A stretch of DNA of 64,000 nucleotides from DUTS01 sp050951605 (GCA_050951605.1 JBMNJJ010000002.1:372001-436000), one strand, 5' to 3'; numbered from the stretch's first letter, positions 14,975-23,779 are shown. Numbers and translations are program-made. The notes: generated by a model from the letters alone, not told the origin.

Positions 14975-15355
14975 AAGATGCTGTACTGTTTCCCGTTCCC
15001 TGCTTCGTCCGGAACAGACTAATACTCGATTGGGTTGATTATTTTAGTTAGATACTGTCCCGGGTATGCATCAGCAAAGTATTACCTATGGACTCCTAAA
15101 GCTAAAAGGAATCGAACTCTCTTCACCTTGGGTTCGGGCTATGCATGACCATGTGGGGACCCCCATCCCCACTTGGGGTAAACGCCCTCACCACATCGGC
15201 TCAGTTCGTTCTTCTGAACAAGGGCTTTAATGGAGTCCTTTAGGTAAGCACTTTGCTTTATGCGAATCATGGAAATAAATTTCCTTCCTCCGTCAGTACC
15301 TAGTTTAAAATGGTATGAGTAAGGGAAAGGAACGTTAAACGGTACAGCATCTTTT
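14975..15355 (+). repeat. Structured repeat, family A, copy 1 (complete, with terminal inverted repeats)
   Basis: No gene is seen here. The unit starts AAGATGCTGTACTGTTT and ends AAACGGTACAGCATCTT, which are inverted copies. Inside, successive stems nest: TTTTAG/TAAAA and ATACTG/CAGTAC, GCAT+AGCAAAGT/ACTTTGCT+ATGC, TTACCTA/TAGGTAA, GGACTCC/GGAGTCC, TAAAGC/GCTTTA, CGAAC/GTTCG, GGT-GGGC/GCCC-ACC, and the apical GTGGGGA/TCCCCAC. The whole unit can therefore fold into one long rod. Start and end sequences are shared with family B at 47 kb. Strand is given as plus because terminal-stem differences are G-U compatible on that strand. It may be a structured RNA or a mobile hairpin element. Confidence 0.85.
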
Positions 15356-15745
15356 CTGAGGGAGGAAGGCAGAGGTGCGTTTCCCGTTCCCTGCTTCGTC
15401 CGGAACAGACTAGTACTCGATTCGGGTTGATTATTTTAGTTAGATACTGTCTCGGGTATGCATCAGCAAAGTATTACCTACGGACTCCTAAAGCTAAAAG
15501 GAATCGAACTCTCTTCACCTTGGGTTCGGGCTATGCATGACCATGTGGGGACCCCCATCCCCACTTGGGGTAGCTGCCCTCACCACATCGGCTCAGTTCG
15601 TTCTTCTGAACAAGGGCTTTAATGGAGTCCTTTAGGTAAGCACTTTGCTTTATGCGAATCATGGAAATAAATTTCCTTCCTCCGTCAGTACCTAGTTTAA
15701 AATGGTATGAGTAAGGGAAAGGAACGTTAAACGGTACAGCATCTT
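15356..15745 (+). repeat. Structured repeat, family A, copy 2 (direct repeat, 391-392 bp period)
   Basis: Nearly identical to copy 1; differences include A/G in ACTARTACTCGA, one inserted C before GGGTTGATT, T/C in ACCTAYGGACTCC and AAAC against GCTG near the apical stem. The outermost left arm of the terminal repeat is replaced by a linker (15356-15378: TCTGAGGGAGGAAGGCAGAGG then TGCG, given as two adjacent pieces). The end again carries GGTACAGCATCTTT, followed by a run of eight Ts (15751-15758) that could act as a transcription stop. pgeF begins 67 bp downstream. Confidence 0.85.
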
Positions 15746-15748
15746 TGC

Positions 15749-15776
15749 TTGTTTTTTTTCACAAAAAAGGTAGAAT
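15749..15776 (+). promoter_or_regulatory. Possible promoter of pgeF
   Basis: TTGTTT (15749-15754) and TAGAAT (15771-15776) are 16 bp apart, directly after the repeat array. The match is moderate, and the -35 lies in a T run. Confidence 0.4.
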
Positions 15777-15812
15777 GGAAGTAGTTAGTGCGTGAAAGCG
15801 GAGGGTAAAGTA

Positions 15813-16631
15813 ATGGATGGAGCTTTTTTTAGGCAAGAAAAAAATGGAATAGAGTTTTATACAGTTCCCTCTTTTGCGAAAACTGATCTAGTAAAACATG
15901 CTTTTACCGGAAGAAAGGGTGGTTTCAGTCAGGGAAAATATAGTACTTTAAATTTAAGTGTTTTTACCGAGGATGACTTGGCTATTGTCTTAGAGAACCG
16001 GCGTAAATTTTTGCTGACTTTAGGTATTGAGGCAAAATCTATTGTCAGTGCACAGCAAGTACACGGTGATAATATTTATAGGGTAACTGTAGCCGATAGA
16101 GGACGAGGAGCTTATGCCAAGGAAACAGCAATACCGGCTACTGATGCTTTGATTACCCAGGAAAAAGGTATAGCTTTGTTGGCTTTCTTTGCTGATTGTG
16201 TTCCTGTCTTATTTTTAGACCCTGTACAAAAGGTAATTGCTCTTGCTCATGCCGGTTGGCGGGGGACGGTAGCTAAGATTGCTGCTAAGACGGCTCAAGT
16301 AATGCTTAAGGACTATGGTACTAAATTTCAGAATCTCTTAGTAGGGATTGGTCCGAGTATTGGACCTTGTCATTATCAAGTTGATGAACCGGTTATTACT
16401 AAAGTAGAAGCGGCTTTCCCGACAGAGAAAAGTCTTTTGTTGACGAATAGGGAGAAAGGTTTAGCCCAATTAAATCTTTGGGAGGCTAATCAACAACAGT
16501 TGCTTGAGATGGGAATACCTAAGAAAAATATAACTGTAGCTGGATTATGTACTTATTGTTATTCAGAAAAGTTTTTTTCTCATCGTTGGGGAATGTTAGG
16601 AAGACAGGTGGCAATAATCATGCTGAAGTAG
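15813..16631 (+). CDS. pgeF: PgeF/YlmD, multicopper-like purine nucleoside phosphorylase (laccase-domain family)
   Basis: Family once called 'polyphenol oxidase' or laccase-domain. Members act on purine nucleosides, and PgeF/YfiH prevents misincorporation during peptidoglycan synthesis. The metal-site signature is complete: QQVHGD, FFADCVPVLFLDP and AHAGWRGTV (His, Cys, His). Length is 272 from ATG 15813, chosen for its GCGGAGGG ribosome site; an in-frame GTG at 15792 would add seven residues. The gene heads the pgeF-(HlyD-like)-yggS-sepF-proC-divIVA division-associated cluster. Confidence 0.92.
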   Translation: MDGAFFRQEKNGIEFYTVPSFAKTDLVKHAFTGRKGGFSQGKYSTLNLSVFTEDDLAIVLENRRKFLLTLGIEAKSIVSAQQVHGDNIYRVTVADRGRGAYAKETAIPATDALITQEKGIALLAFFADCVPVLFLDPVQKVIALAHAGWRGTVAKIAAKTAQVMLKDYGTKFQNLLVGIGPSIGPCHYQVDEPVITKVEAAFPTEKSLLLTNREKGLAQLNLWEANQQQLLEMGIPKKNITVAGLCTYCYSEKFFSHRWGMLGRQVAIIMLK

Positions 16632-16748
16632 AATTAAAAGAAAACATAATATTTTGCAAAGGAAGTGGCAGGATAACGTGGTTTTATCGTAGAATATAGA
16701 TTACAGTTTATTTTTTAGCTACTTCTTTGATTGGGCGGAGATTTTGTG

Positions 16749-17717
16749 GTGAAGAGAAGGAAACGTAAACGTAGTAAATTACCGTTAATAATTTTTGGTA
16801 TAGTGTTTCTTTATTTTCTTTCGAAAATAGTTTTTAGTTATTTGCCGGTTGAGGTTATTCAGGCAAGGATTTCCGAATTAGAAGATACTTTTGAGGGCGA
16901 GTTTATCGTTTTACGTCAGGAAAGAGTGATTACGGCACCTTTTAAAGGTTATTTTATTAAAATTAAAAATGAAGGGGAGAGAGTAGCAAAGGATACGGTA
17001 CTTGGTTACTTAGAAAAAGTTGAAGGGACAAGTTTAGAAAAAAAGAGTTCACTACCTATAAAAGCTTCGGCGGCGGGCTTAATTTCTTATCAGATTGATG
17101 GTTTAGAAAGTATATGTGCTCCGGAGATGTGGTTACAGTTGGATTTAAGCAAGTTAGAAACATTACTTAAAGTAGTGAAAGCTTCTTCAGCGGAGAAGGA
17201 TGACCAAGACAATCAAAAGAGAGAAGGAATGCTTGAGGCAGGAGAAGGTCTTTGTAAGATTGTTGATAATTTGGATTGCTGTTATTTTTATTGGTCGGGT
17301 GCTGGGGCTTATCCTGAAAAAATTAAAAAAGGAGGTAATCTTCGTATTCGTTTTGAGGATAATCAGGAACTGGTTTTAAAGGGGGTAGTAGTAGACCTTT
17401 CTCGACAAACAGGGAAGTATGGAGTTTTGATTAAAATTTTAAATCTGGGCAATCTTAATTCTAGTCGTAAAGAGAAAGGCGAAATTATTGCTCATACTTA
17501 TAAAGGAATAGTATTGCCGGAAAAAGTTTTAGTGGAGAAAGATGGTCAATATGGTGTTTATCTTTTTAAGAAAGGACGAGCTTGCTGGAAAAAAGTTGAG
17601 AAAATAGCTCAATTACGAGGCAAAGTTGTTTTATCAAATTTAAAAGAAGATGATTGGGTGATTGCCGACCCACAATTGGTAACTGAAGGGAAACGGGTTA
17701 CTCGTATTAATAAATGA
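16749..17717 (+). CDS. HlyD-like single-pass membrane protein, function unknown
   Basis: A 322-residue protein with a very basic N-terminus (KRRKRKRSKL), one transmembrane segment (PLIIFGIVFLYFLSKIVFSY) and a large extracytoplasmic part. That part has biotinyl-lipoyl/HlyD-like strands (ERVITAPFKGYFIKIKNEGERVAKDTVLGYL, split here as one description) and a C-terminal beta domain (VLVEKDGQYGVYLFKKGRACWKKVE). Proteins of this type occur at the same spot between pgeF and yggS in related Clostridia and are annotated as HlyD-family. No transporter partner is adjacent, so an envelope or division role is as likely as efflux. GTG 16746/16749 follow GGCGGAG; TTG 16731 is less likely. Confidence 0.75.
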   Translation: MKRRKRKRSKLPLIIFGIVFLYFLSKIVFSYLPVEVIQARISELEDTFEGEFIVLRQERVITAPFKGYFIKIKNEGERVAKDTVLGYLEKVEGTSLEKKSSLPIKASAAGLISYQIDGLESICAPEMWLQLDLSKLETLLKVVKASSAEKDDQDNQKREGMLEAGEGLCKIVDNLDCCYFYWSGAGAYPEKIKKGGNLRIRFEDNQELVLKGVVVDLSRQTGKYGVLIKILNLGNLNSSRKEKGEIIAHTYKGIVLPEKVLVEKDGQYGVYLFKKGRACWKKVEKIAQLRGKVVLSNLKEDDWVIADPQLVTEGKRVTRINK

Positions 17718-17741
17718 TGTGCTTTAGTGGGGAGATTATTT

Positions 17742-18443
17742 ATGGAACAAATGGTCAGAAATATAAAAAGCATTAAAAGTGAAATAGAAAAAGCTTGTGT
17801 CAAGGTGGGCAGGAATCCGAATGAAGTAAAGTTGTTAGCTGTTTCTAAGACTTTTCCTGTGGAGACAATTAAAGAAGCTTATGATGCAGGACAGTGTTTA
17901 TTTGGGGAAAATCGTGTTCAGGAGTTATGTAAAAAAGCACCCTTGCTTCCTTCAGATATAGAATGGCATTTGATTGGGACTTTACAGCGAAATAAAGTAA
18001 AATATATTATTGGAAAAGTTGCTTTGATTCATTCAGTAGATTCTTTTTCCTTAGCTCGAGAAATTAACAAACGAGCTTTAAGAAAAAATCTAGAGGTAGA
18101 CATTCTTTTACAGGTTAATGTTGCCGGAGAGGAGAATAAGCATGGCTTTACTCCAGAAGAAGTACAGAGTAAGGTAGAGGAAATATGCAAATTACCTAGA
18201 ATAAAGATTAAAGGACTAATGACGATGGCTCCTTTTACGGAGAATTCGGAAAAAGCACGTCCGATTTTTCGGCAGCTAAGAATGTTGGCGGAATCTATCG
18301 AGAAACTTCAGTTACCCGGTGTACAAATGCAGGAGCTTTCTATGGGCATGAGTAATGACTTTCGGGTTGCTGTAGAAGAAGGAGCAACTTTGGTTCGTGT
18401 GGGTAGCCGAATTTTCGGCACAAGGAATGATGTGAGGAGGTAG
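17742..18443 (+). CDS. yggS: PLP homeostasis protein YggS/YlmE
   Basis: Pyridoxal-phosphate-binding protein with an alanine-racemase-like barrel but no racemase activity; it buffers PLP levels. The PLP lysine lies in LLAVSKTFPVETI, followed by LFGENRVQE and, at the C-terminus, LSMGMSNDFRVAVEEGATLVRVGS. The start at ATG 17742 has GTGGGGAGA upstream and gives 233 residues. It is 7 bp from sepF, as in most Firmicutes. Confidence 0.95.
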   Translation: MEQMVRNIKSIKSEIEKACVKVGRNPNEVKLLAVSKTFPVETIKEAYDAGQCLFGENRVQELCKKAPLLPSDIEWHLIGTLQRNKVKYIIGKVALIHSVDSFSLAREINKRALRKNLEVDILLQVNVAGEENKHGFTPEEVQSKVEEICKLPRIKIKGLMTMAPFTENSEKARPIFRQLRMLAESIEKLQLPGVQMQELSMGMSNDFRVAVEEGATLVRVGSRIFGTRNDVRR

Positions 18444-18450
18444 TGAGTGC

Positions 18451-18912
18451 ATGAAAGCGTTGGATAAATTCCTGGATATTATGGGATTTAGCGAAGTCCA
18501 AGAAGAGGTCGTTTTTGAAGAAGATGAGCCCAGGGAATATCTTCCTGTATGGAAGTCTCCTAAGACCAAAGGACAGGTGGTTCCCTTTACTGCTAACAAA
18601 AATAATAAGGTAATTTTATTGGAACCACTTTCTTTTGATGATTGTCAGCTTATTTCCGATCATTTAAAAGGCAGAAAAATTATAATAATCAATTTAGAAA
18701 ATATGGAAATATCTTTAGCTCGTAGAATTATTGATTTTGTTGGGGGAACAGCTTATGCTTTAGGGGGCTGTTTACAAAAGGTAGGTACGGGGACAATTAT
18801 TGCTACGCCTAGCAATGTTGATATATCGGGAGATATGAACAGTGTTAGTCAGCCTAAAGAAGTTTTTGCTTGGATTAATAAAATCTCAGAGGGTTCTGAC
18901 GCAGGGAGGTAG
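18451..18912 (+). CDS. sepF: Cell division protein SepF
   Basis: SepF binds the FtsZ C-terminal peptide and tethers it to the membrane. The N-terminal amphipathic helix (MKALDKFLDIMGF) is the membrane anchor, followed by an acidic linker and the conserved core (VILLEPLSFDDCQLISDHL, IINLENMEISLARRIIDFV, GGTAYALGGCLQKVGTGTI). The 153-residue length is usual. Because no ftsA is seen beside ftsZ, SepF may be an important Z-ring anchor here. GAGGAGG precedes ATG. Confidence 0.96.
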   Translation: MKALDKFLDIMGFSEVQEEVVFEEDEPREYLPVWKSPKTKGQVVPFTANKNNKVILLEPLSFDDCQLISDHLKGRKIIIINLENMEISLARRIIDFVGGTAYALGGCLQKVGTGTIIATPSNVDISGDMNSVSQPKEVFAWINKISEGSDAGR

Positions 18913-18914
18913 TA

Positions 18915-19715
18915 GTGTTGCAACAACGGATTGGTTTTATTGGTGGAGGAGCTATGGGTGAAGCTATCCTTAAAGGGTTATTGGCGGGAGGTAGAGAGGC
19001 CCGGGCTTTCCTTATTAGTGACTTGCAAAAAGAACGACGGGAGTTTTTAGAAAAAAAGTATCAGGTAGCGACAACAGCAGAGAATAAAGTAGTGGTCGAA
19101 AATAGTGATGTTATTATTTTTGCAATCAAACCCCAGAATTTAAAAGTGGTTGTTGATAGTTGTGCTTCTGTATTTAATAATAAAAAGCTGTTGATTTCTA
19201 TTCTTGCCGGAATAACGACAGTGATGTTAGAAGGGTTTTTTCCTGAAGGAAGTAGGATTGTTCGAGCAATGCCAAACACTCCGGCTTTAGTGGGAGCAGG
19301 GACAACAGTTTTAACAGGAGGTAAGTTTGCTTCGGAAGAGGACTTGCAAATTGCGCTGGAAATTTTCCGTGGTCTGGGTAATGTTAGTATTTTGCCGGAA
19401 AAAATGTTAAATGCTGTTACCGGTTTAAGTGGTAGTGGTCCGGCTTTTGTAGCTTTGTTTGTTGAAGCTTTAGCAGATGGTGGTGTGTTGGCGGGTTTAC
19501 CACGGAATATAGCGATGAAGTTAGCTTTAGATACAGTAGCAGGAACAGCAAAACTTCTTGCCGAAACAGGGATGCATCCGGCTGAATTGAAGGATAAAGT
19601 TACTTCACCTGCGGGCACAACAATTTATGGGATGTTGTCTTTGGAAAAGAACGGTGTGAGAGGAACGATTATGGAAACTGTATTAGCGGCCACAAAAAGA
19701 GCTGAAGAGATATAA
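18915..19715 (+). CDS. proC: Pyrroline-5-carboxylate reductase ProC
   Basis: NAD(P)H-dependent last step of proline synthesis. The Rossmann motif IGFIGGGAMGEAILKGL is at the N-terminus, followed by IIFAIKPQNLK, IVRAMPNTPALVGAG and the C-terminal signature GLSGSGPAFVALFVEALADGGVLAGL with LKDKVTSPAGTTIYG. Length is 266. Start GTG 18915 (or TTG 18918) follows GGGAGGT, two bases after sepF, so the two genes are translationally linked. Confidence 0.96.
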   Translation: MLQQRIGFIGGGAMGEAILKGLLAGGREARAFLISDLQKERREFLEKKYQVATTAENKVVVENSDVIIFAIKPQNLKVVVDSCASVFNNKKLLISILAGITTVMLEGFFPEGSRIVRAMPNTPALVGAGTTVLTGGKFASEEDLQIALEIFRGLGNVSILPEKMLNAVTGLSGSGPAFVALFVEALADGGVLAGLPRNIAMKLALDTVAGTAKLLAETGMHPAELKDKVTSPAGTTIYGMLSLEKNGVRGTIMETVLAATKRAEEI

Positions 19716-19754
19716 GCAAGGGCGTGAAACATATGCGGAGAGGAGCTGTTTTGA

Positions 19755-20348
19755 ATGTTGACCCCATTAGATATTCATAATCGCGAATTTAGGAGGAGTT
19801 TACGGGGATATGATATTGATGAAGTTGATGAGTTTTTAGATGAAGTGATTAGAGACTTTGAATCTTTATATAAAGAAAATTTGGATTTAAAGGAAACAAT
19901 ACAACAAAAAGAGGAGAATATTAATCGTTATAAAGAATTAGAACAAACTCTTCAGAATACGTTAGTTTTGGCTCAGCAGACGGGGGAAGAGGCTAAGCAG
20001 AATGCTAAAAAAGAGGCCGAATTAATTATTTGGGAAGCTCAGAAAAAAGCAGAACAAATTTGTAGTGAAGCGGAAAAAGAAATAATAGCAACTACCCAAA
20101 AACTGGAAAGAATGCGTGGTTTAGAAAAACAACTTTATGTAAAAATGAAGAGTTTTTTATTAACTCAACTTGAGTATATGGAAAATTATAACGTAGAAAA
20201 TGCTGTACAAACTAAACAAGTCGATTTGGGAAACGAAGAAAGTCAAGAGAATCAAGTAAAAGAGGTTGAAGCGTCTTTAAGAGAAAGGAAGTTTTCAGAA
20301 AGTGTCAATAGTTATGGTCAAGGAGACTCCCAACGGTCTAAGGTTTAA
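19755..20348 (+). CDS. divIVA: DivIVA-family polar/septal protein
   Basis: A 197-residue coiled-coil protein. The N-terminal lipid-binding DivIVA domain (LTPLDIHNREFRRSLRGYDIDEVDEFLDEVI, given as one motif region of residues 2-32) is followed by long heptad segments (residues about 35-130, for example EAKQNAKKEAELIIWEAQKK). DivIVA marks curved membrane at poles and septa. The C-terminal 50 residues are polar and poorly conserved. The next gene, yggU, begins inside its last codons. Confidence 0.94.
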   Translation: MLTPLDIHNREFRRSLRGYDIDEVDEFLDEVIRDFESLYKENLDLKETIQQKEENINRYKELEQTLQNTLVLAQQTGEEAKQNAKKEAELIIWEAQKKAEQICSEAEKEIIATTQKLERMRGLEKQLYVKMKSFLLTQLEYMENYNVENAVQTKQVDLGNEESQENQVKEVEASLRERKFSESVNSYGQGDSQRSKV

Positions 20349-20598
20349 AATTAAAGTACAGCCACGGGCTAGTCGTAATGAGATAACCGGTTGGCAAGGT
20401 GAGATTTTAAAAATTAGGCTTACTGCGCCTCCTGTTGATGGTGAGGCTAATAAGGTTTGTCTTAAATTTTTAGCTGATTTTTTTGCAGTGTCGCGGCGAC
20501 AAATAAGTATAATTAGTGGTTTAAAAAGTAGAAATAAAACAATCGAAATTACAGGGTTAACTTTGGATGAATTTAGGCAACGTTTAAAAAGCAATTAA
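20302..20598 (+). CDS. DUF167 (YggU) family protein
   Basis: A small conserved protein of up to 98 residues with the family pattern FKIKVQPRASRNEI, ILKIRLTAPPVDGEANKVCLKFL and VSRRQISIISGLKSRNKTIEI. The function is unknown; the fold is a small alpha/beta domain. GTG 20302 overlaps divIVA by 47 bp, and ATG 20314 is an alternative that keeps all conserved residues. The gene closes the division cluster. Confidence 0.9.
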   Translation: MSIVMVKETPNGLRFKIKVQPRASRNEITGWQGEILKIRLTAPPVDGEANKVCLKFLADFFAVSRRQISIISGLKSRNKTIEITGLTLDEFRQRLKSN

Positions 20599-20647
20599 TA
20601 AGACGCAATTCAGCGAAATGATTTTTATAATTTTTATTTCGAAAAAA

Positions 20648-20677
20648 TTGACAAGGATCGTTTTGATAACATATACT
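20648..20677 (+). promoter_or_regulatory. Promoter of the ileS leader
   Basis: TTGACA (20648-20653) and TATACT (20672-20677) are 18 bp apart. Transcription from here would produce the T-box leader. Confidence 0.62.
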
Positions 20678-20719
20678 TATATCTGTATTGTAAGATATAT
20701 AATTGTACAGAATATAAAT

Positions 20720-20950
20720 TAACGTGATGAAAGAGACGGTTCTTGATTAGTAACTTATAGCGAGCCTGTAAATGGGTGAAAGACAGGTAGGAGAAAGTCA
20801 AGATAGGATCACTCTGGAGCAAGTAAAACTGAAAGATAGTAGGTTTTACCGGATGACCTCCGTTAAGGGGTTATAAAGTGGCATGTTATTGTCAATAGGG
20901 TGGTACCACGGGAAACAACTCTCGTCCCTTACGGGAAGGGAGTTTTTTAT
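20720..20950 (+). promoter_or_regulatory. T-box riboswitch (tRNA-Ile) before ileS
   Basis: The T-box core AGGGTGGTACCACG lies at 20897-20910 and is followed by an intrinsic terminator (AACTC...CGTCCCTTACGGGAAGGGAGTT, arms within 20917-20942, then TTTTTT). The upstream part has Stem I-like sequence, with a candidate specifier ATC at 20808-20810 followed by A, in agreement with an isoleucine codon. Uncharged tRNA-Ile would stabilise the antiterminator and allow ileS transcription. Left boundary is approximate. No protein gene is seen from 20599 to 20992. Confidence 0.93.
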
Positions 20951-20992
20951 TTACAAATATTAAGTATAGATTATTTTATAGAGGTGAAAGGT

Positions 20993-23779
20993 ATGTCTAA
21001 AAAGGAATACAATGAAACATTAAATTTGCCGCGCACAGATTTTTCAATGAGGGGTAATCTGGTTCGCAAGGAGCCTAAAATCCTAGAAAAATGGGGGAAA
21101 ATGGACTTATACAAGGTAGTACAGGAAAAGACTAAGGGCAGACCTCAGTTTAACCTTCATGATGGTCCACCTTATGCTAATGGGGATATTCATATGGGTC
21201 ATGCCTTAAATAAAATTTTAAAAGATATGGTGATTAAATTTCATAGTATGACTGGCTATGACGTTCCTTATGTTCCCGGTTGGGATACACATGGTTTGCC
21301 GATTGAGCAACAGGCAATTAAAACGTTAGGTTTAAATCGTCATGCCCAAGACCCTGTCGAGTTTAGAAAATGTTGTCGTGAATATGCTTTAAAATATATC
21401 GATATTCAGAAGGAACAGTTTAAACGATTAGGAGTACGAGGTGACTGGGATAATCCCTATGTTACTTTAGACCCTAAATTTGAAGCTGTACAAATAGGTG
21501 TTTTTGGGGAGATGGCGAAAAAGGGTTATATCTATAAAGGACTTAAACCTGTTTATTGGTGTCCACATTGTGAAACAGCTTTAGCTGAAGCAGAAATTGA
21601 ATATGATGAAAAGAAATCAGCTTCGATTTATGTTAAATTTCCGGTTTCTGAAGGAAAAGGTTTGTTATCAAAGGGCAATACTTTCTTTGTTATCTGGACT
21701 ACAACTCCATGGACAATCCCGGCTAACTTAGCTATTTGTCTCCATCCTGATTTAGAATATAATGTTTTAGTTGTTGGGAAGGAAAAATATATAGTAGTAC
21801 AGGAATTACAAGATTCTTTTCTGGAGGTTTTAGGTAAACCGGAATATACAGTAGAAAAAACTTTTAGAGGAGAAGAATTGGAAGGGATTGTTTGCCAACA
21901 TCCTCTTTATGAAAGAGATTCTGTTGTTATTCTCGGTGATCATGTTACTACAGAGCAAGGTACGGGCTGTGTGCATACAGCTCCCGGTCACGGTGTGGAG
22001 GACTTTGAAGTTGGTAAAAAGTATGGTTTAGATGTGCTTTCCCCTGTAGATGACCAGGGTAAATTTACAGAGGAAGCAGGGCAGTTTGCCGGTATGTTTA
22101 TTGGCAAAGGTAATCAAGCCGTGATTAAGGCACTTGAGGACCAAGGTGCTTTAATTTCGATGGCCTTTATAAAACACCAGTATCCTCATTGTTGGCGTTG
22201 TAAAAATCCGATTATGTTTCGTGCAACAGAGCAGTGGTTTGCTTCTATTGATGGTTTCCGTCAAGAAGCACTGGAAGCGATTAAACAGGTTAAGTGGATT
22301 CCTGCTTGGGGTGAAGAGAGAATTCATCATATGGTAGCTGAACGTGGTGACTGGTGTATTTCTCGTCAGCGTACTTGGGGTGTACCTATTCCCATCTTTT
22401 ATTGTGAGGAATGTAATCAAGAACTTATTAATGACGAAACAATTACTTATTTACAAGACCTTATTGCTCAGTATGGTTCTGATATTTGGTGGATGCGAGA
22501 AGCAGAAGAACTTATGCCTAAAGGAACAACTTGTCCCAAGTGTGGAGGCACAAAATTCCGTAAAGAAAAAGATATTATGGACGTCTGGTTTGATTCCGGA
22601 ACTACACATTTTGGGGTTTTGGAAACGAGACCGGAATTGAGCTGGCCAGCCGACCTTTATTTGGAAGGAAGTGACCAGCATCGTGGTTGGTTTAATTCTT
22701 CGCTTTCCGTTTCTGTAGCTGTGCGTAATCAAGCTCCTTATCGAGCTGTATTGACTCATGGCTTTTTGGTCGATGACCAGGGAAGGAAGATGTCTAAATC
22801 GCTTGGCAATGGTGTTGACCCTCTAGAAGTAATTGAGAAAATGGGTGCTGATATTCTTCGCTTATGGGTGTCGTCAGCAGATTATCGTCATGATGTGGCT
22901 ATTTCTTCCGGTATTTTAAAACAAATCTCTGAAGCTTACCGTAAAATTCGTAATACTTGTCGTTATTTGTTGGGTAATCTCTATGACTTTGATCCGGCAA
23001 AAGACAAGGTGGAATATGAAAACTTGCTGGAAATTGATCAATGGGCTTTACTGAAGTTACATCAGTTAATTAATAAGGTTACTGAGGCTTATCAGAACTA
23101 TGAATTCCATACTGTGCATCATAATATTCATAATTTCTGTGCTGTAGAGATGAGCGCTTTTTATCTGGATGTGATTAAAGATCGACTTTATACTTCTCGA
23201 GCAGATTCTGTAGAAAGAAAAAGTGCTCAAACGGTGATGTATGAGATTATTTTGGCACTTGTAAAAATGTTAACACCGATCTTAGCTTTTACGACAGAAG
23301 AAATTTGGCAATATTTACCTCATAATGAAGAAAAAAGTACAGTACAGCTTGCTAAGTGGCCTGCTTTTGAAGAACGTTATTTAGATGCTGAATTAGAAGA
23401 GAAATGGAATAAAATTCTTGCGGTCAGAGAGTTTGTAGCCAAACCTTTGGAAGAAGCACGTCGGAATAAAGTGATTGGGCATGCTCTTGACGCTCAAGTT
23501 AAACTTTATGCAGCAGAAGAATGGTATAACTTCCTCTTTGATTTAAAAGAAGAATTAGCGACTCTCTTTATTACCTCAAGTGTGGTTTTGGATAAAGACA
23601 ATAATGTACCGGCAGAGGCTTTTATTAGTGAAGAGCTGCCGGGATTAGCTGTGGTAGTAGAAAAAGCACCGGGTAAAAAGTGTGAACGGTGTTGGATTTA
23701 TACGGAAACGACAGGTGAAAATGAAGAACATCCGACCTTGTGTAAACGTTGTGCAAAAGTTGTAGAATCCTTTAAATAA
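20993..23779 (+). CDS. ileS: Isoleucyl-tRNA synthetase
   Basis: Charges tRNA-Ile. The class I signatures are present: PPYANGDIHMGHALN (HIGH-type) and GRKMSKSLGNG (KMSKS). The CP1 editing domain includes TTPWTIPANLAI and GTGCVHTAPGHG. The C-terminal zinc site is CERCWIYTETTGENEEHPTLCKRC, given as its two CxxC pairs. Start ATG 20993 has GAGGTGAAAGG and gives 928 residues; the open frame upstream to 20900 is T-box leader, not protein. It is controlled by the T-box immediately upstream. Confidence 0.98.
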   Translation: MSKKEYNETLNLPRTDFSMRGNLVRKEPKILEKWGKMDLYKVVQEKTKGRPQFNLHDGPPYANGDIHMGHALNKILKDMVIKFHSMTGYDVPYVPGWDTHGLPIEQQAIKTLGLNRHAQDPVEFRKCCREYALKYIDIQKEQFKRLGVRGDWDNPYVTLDPKFEAVQIGVFGEMAKKGYIYKGLKPVYWCPHCETALAEAEIEYDEKKSASIYVKFPVSEGKGLLSKGNTFFVIWTTTPWTIPANLAICLHPDLEYNVLVVGKEKYIVVQELQDSFLEVLGKPEYTVEKTFRGEELEGIVCQHPLYERDSVVILGDHVTTEQGTGCVHTAPGHGVEDFEVGKKYGLDVLSPVDDQGKFTEEAGQFAGMFIGKGNQAVIKALEDQGALISMAFIKHQYPHCWRCKNPIMFRATEQWFASIDGFRQEALEAIKQVKWIPAWGEERIHHMVAERGDWCISRQRTWGVPIPIFYCEECNQELINDETITYLQDLIAQYGSDIWWMREAEELMPKGTTCPKCGGTKFRKEKDIMDVWFDSGTTHFGVLETRPELSWPADLYLEGSDQHRGWFNSSLSVSVAVRNQAPYRAVLTHGFLVDDQGRKMSKSLGNGVDPLEVIEKMGADILRLWVSSADYRHDVAISSGILKQISEAYRKIRNTCRYLLGNLYDFDPAKDKVEYENLLEIDQWALLKLHQLINKVTEAYQNYEFHTVHHNIHNFCAVEMSAFYLDVIKDRLYTSRADSVERKSAQTVMYEIILALVKMLTPILAFTTEEIWQYLPHNEEKSTVQLAKWPAFEERYLDAELEEKWNKILAVREFVAKPLEEARRNKVIGHALDAQVKLYAAEEWYNFLFDLKEELATLFITSSVVLDKDNNVPAEAFISEELPGLAVVVEKAPGKKCERCWIYTETTGENEEHPTLCKRCAKVVESFK

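Noticed and set aside
15090..15600. tRNA-like fragments (GGAATCGAACTC, GGGTTCGGGCT) in the family A repeats
   Set aside because: They resemble T-arm sequence, but no acceptor stem, D-arm or anticodon arm can be built, and each fragment pairs within the repeat's own rod.
19061..19618. Long minus-strand frame (185 codons) within proC
   Set aside because: proC is unmistakable on the plus strand, and the opposite frame is an antisense shadow with no domain pattern.
20900..20992. N-terminal extension of IleS from GTG 20900
   Set aside because: This stretch is the T-box terminator. The family start and a good ribosome site are at ATG 20993.
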